Of a stretch of DNA of 56,918 nucleotides, positions 43,492 through 52,607 are shown in pieces. Position numbers and translations under genes: made by a program. How positions within the stretch are numbered: the stretch's first letter is position 1; each line of letters starts with the position of its first letter. This stretch comes from Accumulibacter sp. (GTDB lineage: Bacteria; Pseudomonadota; Gammaproteobacteria; Burkholderiales; Rhodocyclaceae): contig NZ_JAMTDX010000051.1 of NCBI RefSeq assembly GCF_023806625.1, positions 72,810 to 129,727 of the forward strand, written 5' to 3'. The notes under the pieces are model-generated. The model did no database searches and was not told where the DNA came from. It saw only the letters and a program-made list of their open reading frames with translations.

Positions 43492-43953
43492 TTACGGCGA
43501 AGGCCAGTCCTTGATGTACGCCTTGAGGAGCTTGTTCTCCATGTTGCGCTCCTCGAGCACCGCCTTGGCGACGTCGTGGAACGAAACGATCCCGATCACC
43601 TTGCCGCCTTCCATGACCGGGACGTAACGCGTGTGCGTATCGACCATCATCCGCCGCAGTTCGTCGACGTCCATGTCCGGGTGGCCGGTCGGAGGGTTGG
43701 GATCCATGGCCTCGCGGACGAAGATCTCGGCGATCGGCGGCGTCGGTCCGACGCGGCGCTCGGTCTGGCGCTTCGCAAGAATCCGCAGAACCTCACGGAA
43801 GGTCAGCATTCCGGCGAGCGTTTCGCCATTCATGACGATGGCCGAGCCGATGTCGTTCTCGGCCATCATGATCACGGCCTGCGAGAGAGGCTGGTCCGGG
43901 TGCGCGGTGAACAGCCTGGAATCCTTGACCTGCAGAACCTCTTTGACCTCCAT
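43492..43953 (-). CDS. CBS domain-pair protein
   Basis: A 153-aa protein made of two CBS motifs (about 10-65 and 80-140), with DIGSAIVMNGETLAGMLTFREVL and TRYVPVMEGGKVIGIVSFHDVAKAVLEE. Such pairs bind adenine nucleotides and regulate partners. ATG 43953 follows AGGGGG. Single-gene unit between dgt and pntB; partner unknown. Confidence 0.9.
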   Translation of the reverse strand: MEVKEVLQVKDSRLFTAHPDQPLSQAVIMMAENDIGSAIVMNGETLAGMLTFREVLRILAKRQTERRVGPTPPIAEIFVREAMDPNPPTGHPDMDVDELRRMMVDTHTRYVPVMEGGKVIGIVSFHDVAKAVLEERNMENKLLKAYIKDWPSP

Positions 43954-44057
43954 GTAACCCCCTAGACTTAGGATAGCTCGGTATTGCGTTCAGTCGCCTG
44001 TCAGCCGGATTCTACCAGATGTCAGGCGGCTGCCGGGAAGCACCGCGTCCCGCCGGT

Positions 44058-45473
44058 TCAGCCCTTGAGTGCCGCCAGCACCTCGTCGAGCATCTTCTTC
44101 GCATCGCCAAAGAGCATCCGGTTGTTTTCCTTGTAGAACAGCGGGTTGTCAACGCCGGCGTAGCCCGAGGCCATGCTCCGCTTCATGACGATCGAGGTCT
44201 TGGCCTTCCACACTTCGAGGACCGGCATGCCGGCGATCGGGCTGGTCGGGTCGTCCTGGGCAGCCGGGTTGACGATGTCGTTGGCGCCGATGACCATCGC
44301 CACGTCGGTCTGCGGGAAGTCGTCGTTGAGTTCGTCCATTTCCTGGACGATGTCGTACGGCACCTTGGCTTCGGCGAGCAGCACGTTCATGTGTCCGGGC
44401 ATCCGGCCGGCGACCGGGTGGATGCCGAAGCGGACGTTCACCCCTTTCTCGCGCAGCAGGCGGGTGATCTCATAAACCGTGTGCTGCGCCTGCGCGACAG
44501 CCATCCCGTAACCGGGAACGATGATCACGTTCTTCGCCTCGTGGAGGAGTTCCGCGGTATCGGGGGCGCTGATCGGCGAGACTTCGCCGGCTGGTTGCGC
44601 GCCCGCCGTGGCAGCCGGGGCTCCGCCCTCGGTGCCGAAGCCGCCAGCGATGACTGCGATGAAGTGCCGGTTCATCGCCTTGCACATGATGTACGAGAGA
44701 ATCGCGCCGGAAGAGCCGACCAGCGCTCCGGTGACGATCAGCAGGTCGTTGCTGAGCATGAAGCCGGTTGCCGCGGCGGCCCATCCCGAGTAGCTGTTGA
44801 GCATCGACACCACCACCGGCATGTCCGCGCCGCCGATGGCCATCACCATGTGGATGCCGAAGAGCAGCGCAATCACCGTCATCACCACCAGCGGGGTCAT
44901 GCCCTCGGCGGCCGAGTGGGTGTGGATGAATACACCACCGAACCAGATCACGACCACCAGCCCGACGAGGTTGATCCAGTGCCGTGCGGGCAGCAGGACC
45001 GGTTTGCCGGTGATTTTTCCCGAGAGCTTGCCGAAGGCGATGATCGATCCGGAGAAGGTCACCGCGCCGATCAGGATGCCGATGTAGATTTCGATCTCGT
45101 GGATCGTCTTTTCGGCGCCGGAGAACTGCCCGGCCGCCGCCGGGTCGATGTAGTTGGCGTAGCCGACGAGCACGGCGGCGAGACCGACGAGGCTGTGCAT
45201 CAGCGCGACCAGTTCGGGCATCTGGGTCATCTTGACCGTGCGCGCCGCGTAGAGCCCGATCGCCGCGCCGACCGCCAGAGAACCGACGATCCAGCCGTAG
45301 CCGGCCGCGGTGACCTGCGGCCCGAAGACCGTCGCCAGTACGGCGATGGTCATGCCGATGATCCCGTAGAGGTTGCCGCGGCGCGAAGTCTCGGGGTTGG
45401 ACAACCCGCCGAGGCTGAGGATGAAGAGGATGATCGCCCCGAGATACGAGACGGTGGCCAGGGTCGTGGACAT
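44058..45473 (-). CDS. pntB: NAD(P) transhydrogenase subunit beta
   Basis: Membrane subunit that couples proton flow to hydride transfer from NADH to NADP. The 471-aa protein has about nine membrane helices (residues 5-260) and a C-terminal NADP domain (about 290-471) with the [11 protein letters not shown] loop, [25 protein letters not shown] in the membrane part, and [21 protein letters not shown]. It follows pntA after 12 nt. Confidence 0.97.
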   Translation of the reverse strand: MSTTLATVSYLGAIILFILSLGGLSNPETSRRGNLYGIIGMTIAVLATVFGPQVTAAGYGWIVGSLAVGAAIGLYAARTVKMTQMPELVALMHSLVGLAAVLVGYANYIDPAAAGQFSGAEKTIHEIEIYIGILIGAVTFSGSIIAFGKLSGKITGKPVLLPARHWINLVGLVVVIWFGGVFIHTHSAAEGMTPLVVMTVIALLFGIHMVMAIGGADMPVVVSMLNSYSGWAAAATGFMLSNDLLIVTGALVGSSGAILSYIMCKAMNRHFIAVIAGGFGTEGGAPAATAGAQPAGEVSPISAPDTAELLHEAKNVIIVPGYGMAVAQAQHTVYEITRLLREKGVNVRFGIHPVAGRMPGHMNVLLAEAKVPYDIVQEMDELNDDFPQTDVAMVIGANDIVNPAAQDDPTSPIAGMPVLEVWKAKTSIVMKRSMASGYAGVDNPLFYKENNRMLFGDAKKMLDEVLAALKG

Positions 45474-45485
45474 GTCGTGGATCCT

Positions 45486-47075
45486 CTACTTGCGGAACAT
45501 CTGCAGCATGCGCTGCGTCACGGCGAAGCCGCCGAACATGTTGATCGCCACCAGCGCGACGCTGACCACGCCGAGGCCGATGATCCACGCCTCGGGGCGC
45601 TGGACGCCTTCGGCGACGGGCGGTGCGATCTGCACCAGCGCGCCGATGGCGATGATGCTCGAGATCGCGTTGGTCACGCTCATCAGCGGCGTGTGCAGCG
45701 CCGGGGTCACGTTCCAGATGACCATGTAACCGACGAAGCAGGCCAGCACGAAAACGGTGAAATGGCCGAGGAAGGCCGGCGGTGCGTACGCGCCGATGAA
45801 CCAGAACAGCGCAGCGGCGACGGCGAAGGTGATCGCCGTGCTGCCTGCGGACGCCGGCTGTCCGGCGGCGCCGTGACCGTGGGACTTGGCGGCCGGTGCA
45901 GGCGGTTTGGCCGCCGCTGCCGCCGGCGGTGCCGCGGCGATCTTCGGGGCCGGGGGTGGCCAGGTGATCTCGCCGTTCCGGATCACCGTCAGGCCGCGGA
46001 TCGCCTCGTCGTCCATGTTGACGTCGATGTTGCCGTCCTTGGTCTTGCACAATTCCTCGGTGAGGCGCAGCAGGTTGGTCGCGTAGAGCGTCGAGGACTG
46101 CTTGGCGAGTCGGCTCGGCAGGTCGGTGTAACCGATGATCGTCACGCCGTGCCTGACCACCGCCTGGCCGGGCTCGGTCAGCTCGCAGTTGCCGCCCTGC
46201 TCGGCGGCCAGGTCGACGATCACGCTGCCCGGCTTCATGCTCCTGACCATTTCGGCGGTGATCAGCCTGGGCGCGGGCTTGCCGGGAATCAGCGCGGTGG
46301 TGATGATGATGTCCACCTCCCTGGCCTGCTTCGCGTACATCTCGCGTTGCGCCGCCTGGAAGCCCTCGCTCATCACCTTGGCGTAGCCGCCGCCGCCGGA
46401 ACCTTCTTCCTCGTAGTCGACCTTGACGAATTCTCCACCCATCGACTTGACCTGGTCGGCGACTTCGGCGCGGGTGTCGTTGGCGCGCACGATCGCGCCG
46501 AGGCCGACGGCGGTGCCGATCGCCGCCAGACCGGCGACGCCGGCGCCGGCGATGAACACCTTGGCCGGCGGCACCTTGCCGGCAGCGGTCACCTGACCGG
46601 CGAAGAAGCGCCCGAAGGCGTTCGCCGCCTCGATCACCGCGCGATAGCCGACAATGCCGGCCATCGAGGTCAGCGCGTCCATCTTCTGGGCGCGGCTGAG
46701 CATCCGCGGCAGCGAATCGATGGCCAGTACGGTTGCCTTCCTCGCGGCGAGCTGCTGCATCAGGTCCGGGTTCTGCGCCGGCCAGATGAAACTGATCAGC
46801 GTCGACCCTTCGCGCACCAGCGGCACCTCGTCCGCGGTCGGCGCGCGAACCTTGAAGACGACGTCGGACGACGACCACAGCTCGCTGGCGCTGCCGACCA
46901 CCTTCGCCCCGGCGGCGCGGTAGGCGTCGTCGTCACAATTGGCGGCCTCGCCCGCGCCGGCTTCGACCTCTACTGCGAAACCGAGCTTGATCAGCTTCTC
47001 GACGACCTCGGGCACGGTCGCGACGCGCTTCTCTCCTGCGGCAAGCTCCTTGGGTACTCCGATTGTTAGCGGCAT
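45486..47075 (-). CDS. pntA: NAD(P) transhydrogenase subunit alpha (fused alpha1-alpha2)
   Basis: Holds the NAD-binding domain of proton-translocating transhydrogenase. The 529-aa protein has the alanine-dehydrogenase-like N-terminus [19 protein letters not shown], the Rossmann motif [22 protein letters not shown], the mobile loop [17 protein letters not shown], an Ala/Pro/Lys-rich linker (about 385-420) and four C-terminal membrane helices. Start ATG 47075 has GGAGG upstream. The fused form is like that of E. coli, whereas many related bacteria have split alpha1 and alpha2 genes. Confidence 0.97.
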   Translation of the reverse strand: MPLTIGVPKELAAGEKRVATVPEVVEKLIKLGFAVEVEAGAGEAANCDDDAYRAAGAKVVGSASELWSSSDVVFKVRAPTADEVPLVREGSTLISFIWPAQNPDLMQQLAARKATVLAIDSLPRMLSRAQKMDALTSMAGIVGYRAVIEAANAFGRFFAGQVTAAGKVPPAKVFIAGAGVAGLAAIGTAVGLGAIVRANDTRAEVADQVKSMGGEFVKVDYEEEGSGGGGYAKVMSEGFQAAQREMYAKQAREVDIIITTALIPGKPAPRLITAEMVRSMKPGSVIVDLAAEQGGNCELTEPGQAVVRHGVTIIGYTDLPSRLAKQSSTLYATNLLRLTEELCKTKDGNIDVNMDDEAIRGLTVIRNGEITWPPPAPKIAAAPPAAAAAKPPAPAAKSHGHGAAGQPASAGSTAITFAVAAALFWFIGAYAPPAFLGHFTVFVLACFVGYMVIWNVTPALHTPLMSVTNAISSIIAIGALVQIAPPVAEGVQRPEAWIIGLGVVSVALVAINMFGGFAVTQRMLQMFRK

Positions 47076-47725
47076 CTGGTCCTCCGTCACTGTTGTCCTT
47101 GTGGGAGACTCGGCTGAAAAGCCTCCCGAAATTCGTGCTGGCCGTGCGGGAAGAGCCTGCGAAACGCCCGCTGGTCTCCCCCCGATTTGCCTCCGTTCCG
47201 GAGGCGCCGATGGCGGTCATCGGCCCTCCATTCCCCGCTCGACGTCAGGCGACGAGCACGAAACGACCCCTTCGCGGAACGCGTCACAAGGCCCGCGACA
47301 AACTTTAGCATGGTCGCCGTCCGAACAGAAACATGCCGAAAGGCGTCGGGCCAGGTTGCTCGTCGATTGGCATCGGCGTGCCCCTTCGGGGCGGAGCCGG
47401 GGATCGATTTCCCGTGCGGATCGAGGAGGGCTGACCGGGCCGTCAACGCCTTGTGCGATCGTCGAACGCGTCAGTCCGGACCGGCCGCGCACTTGCTGTA
47501 TGATTCGTCGGTGCGGCGTTTGCCTTTGGCAACGAGGGCGACCGCCTCCGTCGCTGGCCGATCGAAGGGTCTCGAGGATGAGAATGACCTGCGGACGATG
47601 AACGAGTCGACCCTTGCCAGGCCGTTGCCGGGACCCCGGCGCCTGGTCAACCGACGCGCAGCGGTCCGCGAACGCGTCGCGCCTCGCCGCGCGGCCCGGT
47701 CGAGGGCAACTGTCGCGTAGGGCCG
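47076..47725. other. Intergenic region between pntA and the restriction locus; no gene seen
   Basis: 650 bases between divergent pntA and hsdR. Overlapping ORFs on both strands look like chance products of high GC. No tRNA or direct repeat that could mark an integration site was seen. TATGAT at 47499-47504 could be a -10, but no -35 goes with it and it lies over 200 bp from hsdR. Confidence 0.45.
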
Positions 47726-50521
47726 ATGCCGGCGAAGGAACGACTGGCCCGCCAGCAGATCGACCGCCTGCTGACCGCCGCGAACTGGTCCGTGCAGGAC
47801 CTGTGCGCTGTCGACCTGCGCGCTGCCCGCGGCGTCGCGCTGCGCGAATTTCCACTCGCCTCCGGCCATGGTTTCGCCGATTACCTGCTCTACGTCGACG
47901 GCCGCGCCGCCGGGGTCATCGAAGCGAAGAAGCCGGGCGCAACGCTGACCGGCGTCGAGACCCAGTCCGCACGCTACGCAGAGGGCTTGCCCGAAAACCT
48001 GCCTGCCTGGCTGCGTCCGCTGCCATTCGTCTACGAATCGACCGGCTTCGAGACGCACTTCACCGACGGTCTGGACCCCGAACCGCGCGCGCGCAGCGTC
48101 TTCGCCTTCCATCGCCCGGAAACGCTCGCTGAATGGCTCGCCGCGCAACCGCAGCCGCGCGCTTTCGGCACCGGCGCCGGTGGCATCGCCCGCGCAGCAG
48201 GCTTCGCCCCGGCGACCTTCCTCGCCCGTGTGCGCCAGATGCCGCCGCTGGTCACCGAATGGGGCGACTGCAAGCTCTGGCCGGCACAGATCACCGCCAT
48301 CCGCAACCTGGAGAAGAGCCTGGCCCAGAACAAGCCGCGCGCGCTGATCCAGATGGCCACCGGCAGCGGCAAGACCTTTACCGCCATCAGCTTCATCTAC
48401 CGGCTGATCAAGTTCGGAGACGCCAGGCGCGTACTGTTCCTGGTGGACCGCGGCAACCTCGGCCGGCAGACGAAGAAGGAGTTCGACCAGTACGTCTCGC
48501 CGGTCAACAACTACAAGTTCGGCGAGGAGTACATCGTCCAGCACCTCACCAGCAACAACTTCGACAAGACCGCCCGCGTGTGCATCAGCACCATCCAGCG
48601 CATGTACTCGATGCTCAAGGGCCGCGAGCTGCCGGAAGAAGCGGACGAAGAATCCACGGCAGCAGCGGAAAACCTGTTCAAGGAACCGGAGCCCATCGAC
48701 TACAACCCCGCGTTCCCGATCGAGACCTTCGACATCATCGTCACCGACGAGGCGCACCGCTCGATCTACAACCTGTGGCGCCAGGTGCTGGAGTACTTCG
48801 ACGCCACCCTCATCGGCCTGACCGCCACGCCCAACAGGCAGACCTTCGGCTTCTTCAACCAGAACCTGGTGATGGAGTACGGCCACCCGCAGGCGGTGGC
48901 CGACGGCGTGAACGTCAACTACGACGTCTACCGCATCAAGACCGAGGTCACCGAGGCCGGCAGCACCGTGGAAGCCGGCTACTGGCTGCAGGTGCTGGAC
49001 AAGCCCACCCGTGCCCGGCGCGACTGGCAGCTCGACGACGACTTCGCGTACGCACCTGAAGAGCTGGACCGCAGCGTGCAGACGCCCGACCAGATCCGCA
49101 CCATCGCCCGCACCTTGTACCAGCGCTGGCAGAGCGACCTCTTTCCGCAGCGGCAGGAGCTGCCCAAGACGCTGGTCTTCGCCAAGGACGACAACCACGC
49201 CGAGGCCATCGTCGGCATCCTGCGCGAGGAGTGGGGCCGCGGCAACGAGTTCGCACAGAAGATCACCTACCGCACCACGGGCAACAAGCCCGAAGAGCTG
49301 ATCAAGGCCTTCCGCACCAGCTACTACCCGCGCATCGCCGTCACCGTGGACATGATCGCCACCGGCACCGACATCAAGCCGGTGGAGATCGTCGTCTTCA
49401 TGCGCAGCGTGAAGAGCCGCAGCTTCTTCGAACAGATGAAGGGCCGCGGCGTGCGCGTGATCAAGGACGACGACCTGCGCGGCGTGAACCCCGGCGAGCA
49501 CGTGCACAAGGACCACTTTGTCATCGTCGACTGCGTGGGCGTGTGCGAGCGCGACAAGACCGACAGCCGGCCGATGGACCAGAAGAAGAGCGTCCCGCTG
49601 GCGGCGCTGCTGCAGGCCGTGAGCCTGGGCAACGTCGAGCCCGAGGTGCTCTCCAGCGTGGCCGTGCGCCTGGCGCGGCTGGACGGGCAGCTCAGCGACG
49701 CCGAACGGGCCAGGGTGGTGACGGAGGCCGGCGGCCTGGGCCTCAAGGAACTGTCGCGCGGCATCGTGCAGGCGCTGGACCCGCCGGGGTTGCATACGGA
49801 CCGCTCGCCGCAGGAGGCCGAGGCCGCGCTGCGTAACGCCGTCAAGCCGCTCTGCAACCCTACCCTGCGCACGCTGATCGTCACGCTGAAAGCCAGCAAG
49901 GAACTGGTGATCGACACCGTCACCGAGGACCGGGTGCTCGAAGCCGGCTTCTCCGCGGCCGCCCGCGAGCGCGCACAAGGCATCGTGCACAGCTTCGAGG
50001 CCTTCATCGCCGAGCACCGCGACGAGATCACCGCGCTCTCGATCCTCTACAACCGCCCGACCAGGGCGCCGCTGAAGTTCGACGACCTCAAGGCGCTGGC
50101 CGACACGCTGCAGGCCCCGCCGCACCTGTGGACCGAAAGCCAGCTCTGGCAGGCCTATGCCGCGCTGGACCAGAGCAAGGTGAAGGGTGCGAGCCGCCGC
50201 CGCATCCTCACCGACCTCGTCTCACTGGTGCGCTACGCGATGCACCAGGAGAACGAGCTGGTGCCTTACCCCGAGAAAGTCATGGCCAACTTCCGCGCCT
50301 GGATGGCGCAGCAGCAGGAGACGGGCAAAGGCTTCAGCGACGAGCAGCGCTGGTGGCTGGAGAAGATGGCCGAGCACATCGCCAGCAATCTCGGCATCGA
50401 GGCCGAGGACTTCGGCTACGCGCCGTTCGACCAGCGCGGCGGGCTGGGGCGGGTGCACCAGATCTTCGGGGCGGAGTTGCCGAAGGTCATCGAGGCCATG
50501 AACTCCGCGCTGGTGGCATAA
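47726..50521 (+). CDS. hsdR: Type I restriction endonuclease subunit R
   Basis: Motor and nuclease of a type I restriction-modification complex. The 931-aa protein has an N-terminal PD-(D/E)xK nuclease (FADYLLYVDGRAAGVIEAKK, about 50-70), an SF2 translocase with ATGSGKT (about 212), DEAH (about 345) and the motif VI QMKGRGVR (about 572), and a C-terminal EcoEI_R-type region ending EDFGYAPFDQRGGLGR. It starts the locus, with the methylase gene at the far end, eight genes downstream, so gene order is the reverse of the usual hsdMSR. Confidence 0.96.
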   Translation: MPAKERLARQQIDRLLTAANWSVQDLCAVDLRAARGVALREFPLASGHGFADYLLYVDGRAAGVIEAKKPGATLTGVETQSARYAEGLPENLPAWLRPLPFVYESTGFETHFTDGLDPEPRARSVFAFHRPETLAEWLAAQPQPRAFGTGAGGIARAAGFAPATFLARVRQMPPLVTEWGDCKLWPAQITAIRNLEKSLAQNKPRALIQMATGSGKTFTAISFIYRLIKFGDARRVLFLVDRGNLGRQTKKEFDQYVSPVNNYKFGEEYIVQHLTSNNFDKTARVCISTIQRMYSMLKGRELPEEADEESTAAAENLFKEPEPIDYNPAFPIETFDIIVTDEAHRSIYNLWRQVLEYFDATLIGLTATPNRQTFGFFNQNLVMEYGHPQAVADGVNVNYDVYRIKTEVTEAGSTVEAGYWLQVLDKPTRARRDWQLDDDFAYAPEELDRSVQTPDQIRTIARTLYQRWQSDLFPQRQELPKTLVFAKDDNHAEAIVGILREEWGRGNEFAQKITYRTTGNKPEELIKAFRTSYYPRIAVTVDMIATGTDIKPVEIVVFMRSVKSRSFFEQMKGRGVRVIKDDDLRGVNPGEHVHKDHFVIVDCVGVCERDKTDSRPMDQKKSVPLAALLQAVSLGNVEPEVLSSVAVRLARLDGQLSDAERARVVTEAGGLGLKELSRGIVQALDPPGLHTDRSPQEAEAALRNAVKPLCNPTLRTLIVTLKASKELVIDTVTEDRVLEAGFSAAARERAQGIVHSFEAFIAEHRDEITALSILYNRPTRAPLKFDDLKALADTLQAPPHLWTESQLWQAYAALDQSKVKGASRRRILTDLVSLVRYAMHQENELVPYPEKVMANFRAWMAQQQETGKGFSDEQRWWLEKMAEHIASNLGIEAEDFGYAPFDQRGGLGRVHQIFGAELPKVIEAMNSALVA

Positions 50522-50533
50522 TCGTCGCCGATC

Positions 50534-50857
50534 ATGGCCAGCATACTCAGCCCGCACATCACCGAGATTCCCGAACTCTGCCGCCGCTACGGCGTCGTGC
50601 GGCTGGAGCTGTTCGGTTCGGCGACTGGCGATTCCTTCGATCCCGAACGCAGCGACCTCGACTTTCTGGTGGGTTTCGACGAGAGCCCGGCCAATCTCTT
50701 CAATCGGTACTTCGGATTGAAAGAGTCGCTCGAAGCGCTCTACGGGCGTCACGTCGACCTGGTGATGATCACCGCCATGGAGAACCCTCATTTCATCGCG
50801 TCAGCGAACAAGACGCGGCAGATCGTCTATGCAGCCGAAGACAGCCAAGCTGCTTGA
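50534..50857 (+). CDS. MNT-type nucleotidyltransferase (MntA-like antitoxin)
   Basis: A 107-aa minimal nucleotidyltransferase with LELFGSATGDSF (about 25-36), SDLDFLV (Asp41, Asp43) and a third acidic residue in HVDLV (Asp75), the full catalytic triad. In MNT-HEPN (MntA-HepT) pairs the nucleotidyltransferase AMPylates and silences the HEPN RNase. It begins 12 nt after hsdR and overlaps the HEPN gene by 29 nt, so the pair is read with the restriction operon. Confidence 0.9.
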   Translation: MASILSPHITEIPELCRRYGVVRLELFGSATGDSFDPERSDLDFLVGFDESPANLFNRYFGLKESLEALYGRHVDLVMITAMENPHFIASANKTRQIVYAAEDSQAA

Positions 50858-51173
50858 CGACATCCGAGACGCCGCAGCCTTCATTCGCGAAGCCGTGCGC
50901 GACAGGACGATTGACGACTACCATGGCGACCGCCTTCTGCGGCAGGCGATCGAGCGCAATTTCGAGATCATCGGCGAAGCCATGAAGCGCCTCGGGCGGC
51001 ACGACCCCGCCTCGGTTGCCAGGATCGGCGACTACCGGCAGATCATCGCCTTCCGCAACATCCTCATTTACGGCTACGACCTCGTCGATCACCGGCTCGT
51101 CTGGAGCACGATCGAGGAGCAGGTTCCCGCACTGTTGAGCGATGTGGCCGCCCTGCTCGGGTCGGACGATTGA
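50829..51173 (+). CDS. HEPN (HepT/DUF86) toxin-like protein, catalytic His replaced by Tyr
   Basis: A 114-aa all-helical protein of the HepT/DUF86 family: LRQAIERNFEIIGEAMKRL (about 37-55) and IIAFRNILIYGYDLVDHRLVW (about 72-92). The family RNase motif is RX4HXY. Here it reads Arg76-N-I-L-I-Tyr81-G-Tyr83, so the catalytic His is Tyr while Arg76 and the Tyr normally AMPylated are kept. The codon is TAC at 51069-51071, one base from CAC. The protein may be an inactive toxin kept as partner of the nucleotidyltransferase, or a toxin with altered activity. Confidence 0.88.
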   Translation: MQPKTAKLLDDIRDAAAFIREAVRDRTIDDYHGDRLLRQAIERNFEIIGEAMKRLGRHDPASVARIGDYRQIIAFRNILIYGYDLVDHRLVWSTIEEQVPALLSDVAALLGSDD

Positions 51174-51227
51174 GTCCCGGCACACCGCGCGCGCCGGGAA
51201 TCGAATGCCCAGGCATCACGACAAACC

Positions 51228-51345
51228 GAGGACTTCGAGGTGCCGCCGTTCAACCGGCGAGGGGCACTGGGGCGGGGGCAACAGCTCTTTGGGGGCGGGG
51301 TAGCCGAAGGTGATCGATGAGTTGAATCGGGGGCGGGTGGCGTGA
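51228..51345 (+). pseudogene. Remnant of a second hsdR 3' end, joined to hsdS
   Basis: Reading from 51228, EDFEVPPFNRRGALGR then QQLFG parallels the end of the intact hsdR in this window (EDFGYAPFDQRGGLGR then HQIFG). After a one-base insertion near 51295-51304 the next frame gives PKVIDELNRGRVA and a stop at 51343-51345, parallel to PKVIEAMNSALVA. The stop forms a GTGA overlap with the hsdS start, as an intact hsdR-hsdS pair would. The two tails differ at many positions, so it came from a different hsdR. Confidence 0.82.
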
Positions 51346-52607
51346 ACGCAGTGGGTGAACCGATCGCGGGAACGACTCGCGTCGTTCCGCTGATTGAAGC
51401 GGTTGAGCTGAATCCGCGACCTGATCGCGCTGCGCTATCCGATAGCCTGGAGGTGTCCTTCATTCCGATGGCGGCTGTTGAAGCTGGCTCGGGCCGCATG
51501 GATGCAACCGCGATCCGGCGGTTCGGCGAGGTCAAGAAGGGCTACACCACCTTCCGCGAAGGCGACGTGCTGTTCGCCAAGATCACGCCGTGCATGGAGA
51601 ATGGCAAGATGGCCGTTGCGCTTGGACTTCGCAACGGCGTCGGCTGTGGCTCAACCGAGTTTCATGTGCTGCGCCCGCGGCCGGGCGTCGATCCGCACTA
51701 CGTCTACCACTTCGTGTCGAGTGCGCGCCTCCGGGCAGAGGCTGCGCACCATATGACGGGCGCCGTTGGGCAGAAGCGCGTCCCGGCTGCGTTTCTTGAG
51801 CGGTGTGAGATTCCGCTGCCCGATCTGGATGAGCAGCGCCGCATCGTCGCCGAACTCGAAAAGCAGCTTTCCCGCCTCGACGAAGCCGTCGCCAACCTCA
51901 AGCGCGTCAAGGCATCACTCTCACGCTATCGCGCATCAGTCCTCGCTGATGCGGCGGGCCCGGCTGACGGCGCTTGGCCCAGCTGCGCGATTGGGAGTGT
52001 TCTGCGCGAGCCGATAGTCAATGGCTTGTCAGTGAAGGAGAGCCAGACACCAACCGACGTGCGCGCATTGCGTTTGAGCTCAATGTCCGAAGCGGGCTTG
52101 GATTACGGAGATCATCGGTTTCTGCCTCTGCAACCAAGCGCGGTCGACGATATCGTTGTGTGCGAGGGCGACTTCTTCGTATCCCGCGGGAATGGCAGTC
52201 TCGCGCTCGTTGGCCGTGGCAGCACCGCGCAGGCGCCTCCGTTCGCGGTCATCTTTCCTGACACGATGATGCGCTTGCGCTTCGCCGACATTGACGTCAC
52301 ACGATGGGTGGCGATGCTCTGGCCAAGTCGGCTGGTGCGACGGCAGATTGAGCAGCGGGTGAAGACAACCGCCGGTATCTACAAGATTGCGCAGCCGCAG
52401 GTGGCGTCGATCAGCATCCCGCTTCCCCCTGCCTCCGAGCGCGAGCGTATCGTCGCCGAAGTCGACCGCCGCCTGTCCATCGTCCGCGAGGTCGAGGCCG
52501 AGGTCGACGCCAACCTGAAGCGCGCGCAGGCGCTACGGCAGGCCGTGCTGGCCAAAGCATTTGCTGACAGGCCATCAGATCCGCCTCGCGAAGCGGCACG
52601 AGCATGA
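51342..52607 (+). CDS. hsdS: Type I restriction specificity subunit S
   Basis: Determines the DNA sequence recognised by the HsdRMS complex. The 421-aa protein has two target-recognition domains (about 12-165 and 212-375), each followed by a conserved helical spacer: LDEQRRIVAELEKQLSRLDEAV near 163 and SERERIVAEVDRRLSIVREVE near 376. TRD1 has REGDVLFAKITPCMENGK and QKRVPAAFLERCEIPLP. The GTG start lies in the overlap with the hsdR remnant. The stop overlaps the next gene by ATGA. The target sequence cannot be predicted from the protein. Confidence 0.92.
   Translation: MNAVGEPIAGTTRVVPLIEAVELNPRPDRAALSDSLEVSFIPMAAVEAGSGRMDATAIRRFGEVKKGYTTFREGDVLFAKITPCMENGKMAVALGLRNGVGCGSTEFHVLRPRPGVDPHYVYHFVSSARLRAEAAHHMTGAVGQKRVPAAFLERCEIPLPDLDEQRRIVAELEKQLSRLDEAVANLKRVKASLSRYRASVLADAAGPADGAWPSCAIGSVLREPIVNGLSVKESQTPTDVRALRLSSMSEAGLDYGDHRFLPLQPSAVDDIVVCEGDFFVSRGNGSLALVGRGSTAQAPPFAVIFPDTMMRLRFADIDVTRWVAMLWPSRLVRRQIEQRVKTTAGIYKIAQPQVASISIPLPPASERERIVAEVDRRLSIVREVEAEVDANLKRAQALRQAVLAKAFADRPSDPPREAARA

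Noticed and set aside
44019-47069. A 1016-codon plus-strand ORF opposite pntB/pntA
   Set aside because: It is antisense to two clear transhydrogenase genes, has no domain, RBS or sensible composition, and is His/Asp/Arg-rich as expected for the complement of GC-rich coding DNA.
47471-50125. An 884-codon minus-strand ORF opposite hsdR
   Set aside because: Shadow of hsdR; low complexity without motifs, and it ends in the middle of hsdR.
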